Origin: Alligator mississippiensis
Lineage: Eukaryota; Chordata; Crocodylia; Alligatoridae
Direction of reading: 5' to 3'
DNA length: 64,000 nucleotides
Assembly: GCF_030867095.1 (NCBI RefSeq)
Contig: NC_081837.1
Location: 20,098,501 to 20,162,500, forward strand
This document shows positions 55,675 to 64,000 of this stretch, one piece after another. The position numbers were made by a program, and so were the translations under genes. Position 1 is the stretch's first letter; every line of letters begins with the position of its first letter. Below the pieces are notes generated by a model. The model ran no database searches and had not been told where the DNA came from. It was given only the letters and a program-made list of their open reading frames with translations.

Positions 55675-57477
55675 TAAAGAAATGTTTCATGCTCCAAGCC
55701 AAATCAGCCAGCTCTGTGAGTCAGTGCAGAACCATAAGTGGCTCTACAGCTGGCAAACATGATGCTTTCTCTAGCGTTAGGTTGTGAGCGTGGGATCAGT
55801 GAGGGGAGCTGAAGGAGGGCTGGAGCCAGGAGGCCGTTCCTGGTCCTGGGAAAGGTCTCGCAGGTTGGGAGAAGGACGGCGTGGGGGCAGGAGCCCAGGA
55901 AGGGAAGAGGTGAGTGAATGGGTATGACTAGTGTGTCTTCAGTAAGTGCCTTGCCCGCAAGTCCCTCCAGCACCCTGAGTGTCTAGGTGGGACAGGGCTG
56001 GGACAGCGGCGCTGCAGGCCTGGGCTCTCTGTGCTGGGAGCCGTCCCTGTTGTGTATGTCCAGACGGCAGCCAGGAACCAGACCTAGGCGCAGGCAGCAC
56101 AGCGGGAGGAAGGGAGGTGAGTCTGGCAGGACACCCAGGGCCGGTCCCTGGAACAAAGGCAGCAATGGAGAGAGGGGAGGCCTGGGCATGGGGTGGTGGC
56201 AGTGGCCGGTGCCTGGGGGCTTGGGGTGAATGGGAGGTGACCAGTGTCTCTGCCTCCCACCTGCAGGGCTCACACTGTGGCAAAGGGGAGGAGGAGAAGG
56301 TCGGGGGCAGCAAGGAGGTGAGTTTCCCCCCTGCACCCCAACCAGACCCAGGCCTGAGGGGCTGCCCCTCCACCAGCCCGCATCATCATGTGTCCCCCAC
56401 CTCCAGGCCACTCAGGATGACCCGTGCCACCTCTCTGCCAGGGTCCTAGTGCCCTGCATGGACCAGCTATCTTCTGGGTTGGCCCCTCATTGCCCACCTC
56501 TGGGCCTCAGGTCCCTGTTGCCAGGGGTTCATCCCAGGAATCAGAGCTTCTGGCCCAGGCCAGGCCCGCTGGGACAGAAAGCCCCACTGAGCCACGTGTG
56601 AGAGCCACATCCTGCTCCCTGCTGGGGAGACGCTCCTTTACCCCGTGGTTGTTCCCGGGGGTGAGCTGAAGGACTCCACACTGAGCGTGCCCTGACTCTG
56701 CCCTTCTCTGGCAGGTTCCAGCTCGCCTGGATGCTCCCATGCTGCCTCACCCTGAGAAGGTGAATCCCTGCACTCCTCCCCTCCCATTCCACCTCTGTTG
56801 TCCCCTCCCTTCATCCTCCCATTCCCGATCTGCCGGGATGGATCCACAGAATGACAGCATTGGTGCCTCTGCCTGTCTGAGCATGTAAGTGGCTTCTCAC
56901 TCCTTGTAGTTTTCTGAAGCCTCTTCTCTTGTGTCCTTGCCTTGGGCCCATGCATCCAACAGAGGAGCTTGGTAGTCCTTATGTTGAGATTGCCCCCTCA
57001 CTCTCATGTAACCTTGTCACAGGCCCCCGCCCGACTCACCTCCGCACTGCCACTCAGGAGGCCCGGCGACATTCAAGCATCCAGTGTCACGACGAACAGT
57101 GGAGCCTCGCCCACTGGCCAAGGGCTTGGCTGCAACGGGTGAAAAGTGGGCTTGCAGATGGAGGCACCCCTGCGAGCTTCTACTGGGACACTGTCAACTT
57201 GTTAGATGCTCTCCTCCCAGCCAGGAGGGATCTGGTGGTTTTCCCCAAGGGCAGCATGCCCAGGGAAGCAGTTCACACCCATCTGGCTTCTGCAGCATCG
57301 TTGCCTTACTTGGCTGGCCAGTATGAGCCATTTAACTTCCATTACCTGTTGAGCTGTGAAGTTGAACATAAAAGGCAGAAGCAGAATGCTTGGGGTCTCA
57401 AGTCTCACCAGACACCTAAGAGAGAAGAAAAGACAAGATCGTCATGCCCACGAGTCACCAGGGGTAATGACAAGACC

Positions 57478-58207
57478 CAGGTCAGTCTGAACCTCAGTGC
57501 CGGCTAAACTTTTCTGTCTGGTAAAGGATCCAATTTTGTGTCTGGTAACGTACGTTTTATTCAGGGAGAAAGAGTTTGAAGCACCTTCATCCAACAGCAC
57601 ATCGGGCTTGTGGTTAATTAACTCAGGCGGTGTGGGGGAGGAGGTCTGGCTGACTGAATGAATGCGCGTGTGTGTGTATTTAGAAATATGAGCCACTGAC
57701 CAGGTCTGAGACTACGGTTGGGTTCAGCCGCCCCAATTCTGCCTGACAGGGCAGTTTTGAAAGCAAGGCGGCCCAACTGGAACCTCGTGACCCAGTGGAC
57801 AGGGCTTCCGAGTAATTTGGTCTTTTTCTCTCTGGCTATTGAACGAATGTGTGTGTGTGTATTTAGAAAAATGAGCCACTGACCAGGTCCGGGACTAAGG
57901 CTGGGTCTAGCCGCCCCGATTCTGCCTAAAAAGGTAGCGTCGAAAGCAAGGGGCCCAGCTGGAACCTCGTGACCCAGTGGACAGGGCGTCTGAGTGATTT
58001 TGTCTTTTCCAAACCCCTTGTCCCAGTAGCTTCTGCCGAAAGCAGGAGTGAAAGGATCCCTCTTGTGTTTCCCTCCCCATTTCCATTTTATGAGCCGGTT
58101 TCGGGTCAGAAGCCTTTTTTCTGGGCAGTGAAAAACTGCGGGGCAAGGCACTGAGTGGCCTGGACATCCTAAATAAGCCTCTCCTATGTCTCCCTGTGCA
58201 ACTGAAA
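57478..58207 (+). mobile_element. ERV-A leader, 5'-truncated (right arm)
   Basis: ERV similarity begins at CAGGTCAGTC, the splice-donor-like site of the provirus, and continues to gag with the ~150-bp tandem duplication. No 5' LTR or primer site is present. The sequence before it belongs to the exon cluster. Confidence 0.85.
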
Positions 58208-59143
58208 ATGGGAACAAGTCAGTCTAAACAAGTTCCCATCCCCGCTAAGGGGACTCCAGCGTACTTCATGTGCACACACTATTCTCCCGAGGCTTGCAAG
58301 TACCTGGATAAGTGGAACTGGTATACTAAGGATGATCCCATGAAGCATTTTCCACAGGAAGGAACACTTGCTCAGGATAAAATAGTGCACTTAAGAGGGG
58401 CTTTAGATTTCTGTGGATCCAAAACACCACAATACCAGTGGGACACGTACTTTTATTGGTATGATGAAATGTCCAAAAGGTGGACAGAATCTCAAACTAG
58501 AAATCTAAGACTCTTAAGAAAAATTAAACCGCAGTTAAAAGTTGTTCGGGAGAAATTGGCTGCTCCCCCAAATTACACGCCAGCCACCGCTCTGATGTAT
58601 CCAGCATTGCCCGGGGCGCCCCCACCACCAGACCCAGCAGAGGATATCCTGGACCTTTGTTCAAACCCTGCTCTCCTGAGACTCCCACATCAGGAACAAC
58701 CGGTTCAACATCAGGCTGCAGCCCAGGTCCAAGAAGCCTTACCTCAACCACCGGATGTTCCCTGTCACAACCTCAAAGCAGGAGATTGGGTCTACGTAAA
58801 GGTCTATCAATGCAAAAATGCACTTCAACCCAGATGGAAAGGACCTTTCCAGGTACTTCTGACCGCTAATTCTGCTGTTCGTTGCCAAGGTCACCAAACG
58901 TGGACTCACGGCTCACACTGCAAGAAGGTATCACCTCCATTGGACCCCGAAGCAGCTGAATTCCAACCCAGCTTGGGACCTTTCCCTGAGGCCAAGGACA
59001 AAGACCCTCAGGACCTCACTCAGGCAAGTGAGGAGCATCAGGGTGCAAGTGCTAGTAACCTCTCCCCTGAACCCAACACCTCAGCCCAGCCAGATTCATC
59101 AGTTGAAGAACAAAGATATCATCTCCGGCCTCGAAGAAAGTAA
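58208..59143 (+). CDS. Intact ORF: Gag matrix region fused to integrase C-terminal domain (ERV-A, right arm)
   Basis: 311 codons from the ATG in MGTSQS context (an in-frame ATG lies four codons upstream at 58196). It has the same fusion junction as the left-arm copy, HQAAAQ to VQEALPQ. The matrix part has the PPNY motif; the integrase part has GDWVYVKVYQ and WKGPFQV, and the tail ends HLRPRRK. Near 58505-58535 two small deletions (2 bp, then 1 bp) relative to the other copies cancel, so the frame is kept with about ten altered residues. env begins immediately after the stop, at 59144. Expression is not shown by the sequence. Confidence 0.8.
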   Translation: MGTSQSKQVPIPAKGTPAYFMCTHYSPEACKYLDKWNWYTKDDPMKHFPQEGTLAQDKIVHLRGALDFCGSKTPQYQWDTYFYWYDEMSKRWTESQTRNLRLLRKIKPQLKVVREKLAAPPNYTPATALMYPALPGAPPPPDPAEDILDLCSNPALLRLPHQEQPVQHQAAAQVQEALPQPPDVPCHNLKAGDWVYVKVYQCKNALQPRWKGPFQVLLTANSAVRCQGHQTWTHGSHCKKVSPPLDPEAAEFQPSLGPFPEAKDKDPQDLTQASEEHQGASASNLSPEPNTSAQPDSSVEEQRYHLRPRRK

Positions 59144-60815
59144 ATGCTCCCACTCGGAAGATCACCACCTTGATTAAGACCAGGAGGCGACGTTCTCAGT
59201 CCTTTAGGTAACCTGAGCCCAGAAGACGGAGAAAGACTTTGGCTGCCATCCCGGGTTTGGCTGGTAGTGTTCTTTTTCTTACTGGTGCTGGTTATGTTTG
59301 TTGTTGAAATTCTTTGTCCCTCCTGTCTCTAAAAATGGCACTGATATCCTGATACATCACACCTGGGTATCTTAGTATCACCCAAGTGGGGTGGGAGAAA
59401 AATTTGTACTTGCAGATCTCCCTTACGGTGGCTCAAGCTGGAAATAAAAGTAACTGCTGGATATGTGCTCTCAGCCCAGCGCACCTACACCAATGAATCC
59501 CAATGATCGGAGTACCAATATCCCTCCAGCAATGGGGAAAAATAAACGGCAGCTTCGTTAGACACTACTCGTTAGCTGCCCATCGGTCCGCTCCTAAGGA
59601 ATGGAGGGCCGCCCCTGCTGGATAATCTCCCCAAGAGTAGAGGCGCCTTTCTGTTACAGATCCAACAACACCGGAGCTTATAATAAAGCCACACCTGTAG
59701 AACACTACCCTCATTGCCTAACTACTCTAGATTATAGCCCTAATAGCACCAGTGGAATCCTGTTGGGTAAAGTACCCTCTCTCAGTTGTACAGGATTCAT
59801 GGTCTACAACTTTTCTCAGGAACCTCATGTTGCTCTCATTGCAAACAGATCGGAATTTGACATTCACTCCAATTTTACTTCTTGTAATATATCTCGGTCC
59901 AGCAGGATAGCAGCCGAACGTGGTCCGCCCTATACGATGCATATCAATTGAAAGTGCCAGGTATGGCACAACACCTGTCCAGATTTGAGTACCCTTTCTG
60001 CCCCGGGCCTTTACTGGCTCTGCAGAAACTGGGCTCATAAAATCTTGCCCTGGAATTGAGTGGGGGCACGCACTTGTGGATGTGTTATCCCTGGTTTCGA
60101 AATGCATAGTGCAATATATTTGGAACAAGTAAAAAATTTCAACCATCACATGAAAAGGGCGGTTAACCCCTTAGCTACCAGAAACACAGGGTTCCATCAA
60201 TTTGTGAGAACCTTCATACCGTGGCTTGGAGTAAGAGAATTGGAACTAGCCATAATTAACATTTCAGCCAAAATTGAAGCTATGGGAAATGCCACTGCGG
60301 ATGCAATTCAGGCTCTGCTAGAAGAGATCTCCCAGATCTCACAAGTAATTATACAACACCACATAGCCCTAGGTTACCTATTAGTATCCCAGGGAGGAGT
60401 ATGTGCCTTAGTAAACTCCACCTGTTGTGTCTATGTCAATCAGGACATGCGAATAGAAACCGACATTCGTAAAATTCGAAATCAGTTAAGGGTCCTACAT
60501 CAAGCGGCCTCAAAAAATACTGACTGGGGTCTAGAAGTAATGTGGTCTTGGCTAATCTCCTGGCTCCCAGATTTTGGGGCCCTTGGCAAGAAAATCCTGT
60601 ATGGAATATTGTTTGTCTTGATAGTGCTGACAATGTTTTATGTCTTAGTGCAAGTGATCCTCTGCTGCGTGAAAGCCAGCAGGAGAAGCTTTAGCAAGGC
60701 AAGAAAACCCATGGCAGAGTCTAGAATAATGGTGTTACAGAAGTGTGAGCAAATTGAAAGAAAACATGAAAGGATGCATGATGAAATAGAGGGGCTCATG
60801 AGAATGGAAGTTTAA
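59144..60815 (+). pseudogene. env: ERV-A env, right arm
   Basis: It has the same leader, then the surface region (open 59601-59951) and the transmembrane subunit (open 60060-60815, 251 codons) with CX6CC (CALVNSTCC), a membrane anchor and a tail. TGA codons near 59949 and 60058, plus an early frame break, separate the parts. The TM-containing reading frame as a whole is open but has no signal peptide of its own. Confidence 0.85.
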
Positions 60816-60849
60816 GGCTAAAGTGAGACTAAATAGTCTCAAAGTGGGG

Positions 60850-61351
60850 TCTGGAATCAGAAAAAAATAAATGCCTTAAACTTTGATCATTTGAGTTAGA
60901 AGATGACATAACCGCTTTGTGGAGAATTGCTGGCTCTGTACAGTAGAACAGATAAGGGAAAGTGCTTGTTCTTTGTAACTCCTCTGCAACTGCTTCACTC
61001 ACCGTGGTCTTGAAGATAGCAGAAAGTATGTACAACTCTGATTTCCAGGTGCAAGAAGGAGGTTTGTGAACTAACCTCGCCTCCCCCATAAGTTCCCATC
61101 CTGATTACAGCAAAGAAGTAATGAAGTAATATTATAGCATGGTTTCACGCTAATTTCACTATATGATCACGTGAGTTGTAAGCGACTGTTAAAAAGTATA
61201 TAAGCTTCCTGATTTTGCTCTTGGGGGGGACCCCTTCCAAGTGCTTGGGAAATCCATGTCACTTTGGAATCCCCCCTACAGCTGTAGTTTCTTTTGAATA
61301 AAAGCTTCTGCTGACCTGACCCAAAAGTATGCTGCGTGTGTTTTCACGACA
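60850..61351 (+). mobile_element. 3' LTR of truncated ERV-A, right arm (LTR-A)
   Basis: Starts TCTGGAATC (TGTGG altered) after AAAGTGGGG and ends TTTTCACGACA. TATATAA is retained. CAGTG follows immediately. Confidence 0.9.
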
Positions 61352-62075
61352 CAGTGGTATCCTAGCAGAGAAGTACAGAGGGCTGAGGATGCTGCACGAG
61401 CAGGGCAGTGCAGGACTCCAACTCCTGTCATGGCCCGCTCAGATTTGAATAATTCTCAGACTCTGCTGAATCCCTATCGTCAACTCTCTCAGGCGGGACA
61501 CGTGAAGTAGACGAGGAGAAGACTAGCCCCAAAGGTTGCTGGATAGATTCTTGTTTGATCCGTTCCATTACATCAATCCGTACGGCCACAGACTGATGTC
61601 AACAAAAGAAGTAACCAAAGCAGAGGTTCAATCTCAAGTGTTTGAAAAACCCTGCTAACAGACATCCCCCCCAGCAGCGCCTCCGAGAGAATCGTGCCAA
61701 CTGCCCTGATGCGCTTGACACTAGTGATAGTGGATACGTTATGTTGCAAATAACGTATCGCAATAGTTATATCATATCCCATGAAGTCATCAAAAAATTA
61801 CTGGATGCACTTGTGATTGGCTTGCTGAGTTTTAGGTCCTTTTTAAGTGACCACCTTTCCTGTGAGTTTTTCAACCTTCTGACTCTTAAACAATATGAGT
61901 TAGTGTCCATGGACCCCTGCAAAACCAGGAAGCTGTTTATGTATCACCTGCCAGGAAAAGGGAAAACAACTGTGACCCTGAAGATCATTGAGAAGTTAGG
62001 GAATGTGTTTCTGTGAGAAATGGAGGAAATTCTCTACATTTGTGAGAATCAGCCCCTGAGAGAATTGGTGATGTA
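61352..62075 (+). pseudogene. Schlafen-family pseudogene fragment
   Basis: 61642-62013 is open and reads VIGLLSFRSFLSDHLSC, LLTLKQYELVS, KTRKLFMYHLPGKGKTT and LKIIEKLGNVFL, then a TGA, then EEILYICENQPLRELV. This follows the start of the helicase-like region of long Schlafen proteins, including the Walker A loop. The first Gly of the loop is His here, and the stop follows soon after. Upstream (61352-61640) stops are frequent. Schlafens are interferon-related regulators of RNA. This piece is a pseudogene, truncated or disrupted at its left side by the inverted duplication. Confidence 0.75.
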
Positions 62076-63713
62076 AGCATTACAGATGTCCCTCCAAACT
62101 TATTTAGATACTTTATCTCCTCAATTCTGAGTTTTTATTCTCCATTTAGCATGAAAAAAAAAGCCCCTTGTCTTGGAACCAAGTATGAGGGTTGTGGGGG
62201 GCCAAGTGACTGCTGCAGCTTGGGCACACAAACTGGATCCACCCTGTACACTGATCCTACCCCAACTGTCCAACCACATGGGGCTAAAAGGTTGGACATG
62301 ACTTATCTAACCCATTTTTGTCCTTAAGTTACTCTCATCCACAAGGTCTCTGGCCAACAACCAAGTGCCTCGACATTCAATACAGAAGGTTTGTCTCTGC
62401 AACCAGAGATGAAGGTGTCTCTACAGGGATTTCTGGCTCAAATGCCTCTTTCAAGCTGTCACATGACATTGTTGTCTGAATTGTATGAATGTAATTAAAG
62501 AAATAAAATTAGTTACAGTGCACAGCAGTGGCTGTCTCTCTCTTCATCAGTGGTCACTGAACTGAGCTCCCGCTGCTGGGCTTATACAGTACATGCTGCT
62601 GAGAACTGCAGCCAAGGACTAGCATGCCTGTTCCACTGATGTGAACTTCAGGTGCACGAACTGCTGCTCAAACAGCACAGAGATCAAATAAGTTGAGCAC
62701 ATCTGATCTCTGTGAATAGCAATGCTAGGGAGAGTTAGATTTGTTTTTACTTCATCAGCTAGTGAAACACCACAAGTTGGGCTCTGTATTTAATGTCTGT
62801 TTTAGCAAGACTGCTACAATGAATGGAGAAGCTGACAAATAAGGATTTGTTGCATCGGGGCTTGTCCAGCTGTACAAACAGCCTCTCACTCCTCCAAAGC
62901 TGCCGCTTGATCATAGAGGCCTGACTCTCAGTGCTGAAGGCTAAATGTGCTACTGTATTCAGTGATCTGTTCTCTTACTGAATGGCAGCCACAGATTTAA
63001 GACCTGCTGCACCCATTATTCAGTTGCATAACAAATTTTCCCCCTTCTGATTCGGTCATGACAGCTTATGCCCAGCTTGCTCTCCCCAGGCAAGAGGCAG
63101 AATGAATTTATTCATTCTCTGGTGCCTGACCCTTTTAATATTAGAATACTACCTTGTGAGTGCCTGTGGTGAAGGGCAGGACTATGCGGAGTAGCAGAGT
63201 GCTTCCTCTTGGCCTAACTGCAATTAAGATGTCACCGATACTTAAAGCAAGACATGCTCTGGAGAATACACAAATAGGATGGTGCAGGCTATAAAGATGG
63301 AGCTTGTAATGAAATTCAATTGAGTTGGGAACAAGAGGGCACCATGAAAGCCCTTTAGAAGGGGAACTGGTGTATTTTATAATGCTCTCGGACACCTTAG
63401 GAACTGACAGGGCTCTTCAATCCTCCTCCCCTGCTTCCCAGTGAGAGAAAGCAGGAAATAGTCCTATCGATCTACAATGGGAATCTAAGTTGTGTGGTAG
63501 CATTCTTTACTAAAGGAAGAACCTGGCTGTGAACTGGCACAGAAGTAACACTGGCTGCTGAGGGTCCCAGTAATCTATGAATCTCTTCAGGTCCCAGTAG
63601 CAGGCACTCAGCACAAAGGGAATGAATACCCAAGGTCTTGCCAACCGCTGAGACCACAAATGTTTTTAGTTACTGTACAGCATTTGAAATGGAAGAAAGA
63701 GTACATTCCTTAC
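62076..63713. other. No gene recognised
   Basis: AT-richer DNA with an AATAAA near 62502. No further Schlafen motifs and no other AP2B1 exon were found. Confidence 0.4.
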
Positions 63714-63904
63714 CAAACTGTCTAACCCTCCGCCAAGGAGGTCCACAGCACCACAGCATGGAGGACACTTGGGGTACATTCACTGGGGGGCCCAGGTCAA
63801 GGTTCAGAAGATCACCCAGAAGGTCACCTTGAGATGGGATAACCTGAGGCTGCTCCAAGTTGGTAGTGGCAGTGGTTCCCACAGCGCTGTCTCCTGCGTC
63901 AGTG
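63714..63904 (-). pseudogene. AP2B1: AP-2 complex beta-subunit hinge exon, with a 2-bp deletion
   Basis: Between a TTCTGTTTGCCCACAG acceptor and a GTAAGG donor on the minus strand, the exon reads TDAGDSAVGTT, then QPQVIPSQGDLLGDLLNLDL and GPPVNVPQVSSM. This is the hinge of the AP-2 beta subunit, the clathrin adaptor at the plasma membrane. After SSM the frame shifts: the DNA still resembles the expected continuation (a GAVDLLGGG-like part) but lacks 2 bp. It could be a pseudogene, a variant or an assembly error. Other AP2B1 exons were not found in the window; upstream ones would lie past the right edge. Confidence 0.75.
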
Positions 63905-64000
63905 CTGTGGGCAAACAGAAAATAAATAAGGTAGAATATTTAGTCACTTTTGTTGCAGCCTTTGGAGCTCCAGAGAAGAGAAACTGCAGAACAAAGACCC

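Larger units (their letters stand above)
53539..57138 (+). pseudogene. Unidentified multi-exon gene, right-arm copy
   Basis: A series of short stretches bounded by AG acceptors and mostly GTGAG donors: 53539-53590 (reads MLWQEKLPPVCLRSSNLG), 54015-54131 (HQMTAWAQTVGPKENC..., ending KYTRGGTLHP), 54359-54488, 54645-54743 (coiled coil), from 55088 (TQT motifs), from about 55491 (TQT motifs), 56064-56116, 56267-56317, 56715-56759 and 57023-57138. The density of good splice sites on one strand argues for a real gene or a recent pseudogene. I do not recognise the protein. The order and joining of exons are inferred and phases were not all reconciled. The ERV-A remnant follows on the same strand at 57478. 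Confidence 0.45.
43590..61351 (+). repeat. Right arm of the large inverted duplication
   Basis: Plus-strand counterpart of 16782-31500, in mirrored order. It is longer than the left arm because it keeps an ERV-B internal region, a Penelope 3' fragment, solo LTRs and about 0.7 kb of the exon cluster. The outer end is the U5 terminus of an ERV-A LTR (CA at 61350-61351). Confidence 0.85.

Noticed and set aside
16782-61351. One giant virus or transposon integrated as a unit with a target duplication
   Set aside because: The flanking 4-mers next to the two LTR ends (CCAG and CAGT) do not match in register, the block far exceeds retroviral genome size, and its arms contain independently inserted elements. 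A rearrangement is the simpler reading; the shared CAGTG is kept only as an observation.

Overview
The window looks like nuclear DNA from a reptile, most likely a crocodilian. The evidence is a CR1 LINE of crocodilian type, Penelope-like, Ty3/gypsy and gamma-like retroviral elements, and vertebrate gene fragments (MHC class I, an Ig heavy-chain V segment, Schlafen, AP2B1). The species call is inference. No bacterial-type operon, CRISPR array or complete host gene was found.

Layout. 1-2560: a LINE on the minus strand, with the start of its endonuclease ORF2, a three-knuckle ORF1 and a repetitive 5' region. 2850-3760: a ~95-100 bp minisatellite, then a perfect 49-bp-arm palindrome. 4451-10500: a truncated CR1, hAT-like fragments and otherwise featureless DNA. 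10540-10985: a CpG-island promoter. 11860-13161: a broken MHC class I gene (alpha2, alpha3 and transmembrane exons). 16782-61351: a ~44.6 kb inverted duplication. 61352-63904: a Schlafen-family pseudogene and one AP2B1 exon, a pairing that recalls the mammalian SLFN/AP2B1 neighbourhood.

The inverted duplication has a left arm (16782 to ~31500) and a right arm (~43590-61351). Each arm carries, from outside inwards: an endogenous retrovirus (ERV-A) that lost its 5' LTR and most of gag-pol; a cluster of small exons from an unrecognised gene; a gypsy retrotransposon carrying a second retrovirus (ERV-B, a solo LTR on the left and a partial provirus on the right); and an Ig VH pseudogene leader. 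The spacer holds a near-complete ERV-A provirus (33927-42906) with a tRNA-His primer site, gag, a readthrough-type pol and env. Penelope fragments in opposite orientations flank it. Several LTRs are present in one arm only, so the arms date each other's insertions.

Most notable observations: both outer ends of the inverted duplication coincide with the U5 end of an ERV-A LTR; both arms keep an open ~300-codon ORF joining the Gag matrix region to the integrase C-terminal domain; a ~1.09 kb TG...CA element sits in two unrelated targets; a multi-exon gene in the arms carries repeated TQT motifs; and one LTR-A copy seems to have inserted with an untrimmed U5 end. Identities, ages and homologies were judged by eye only.
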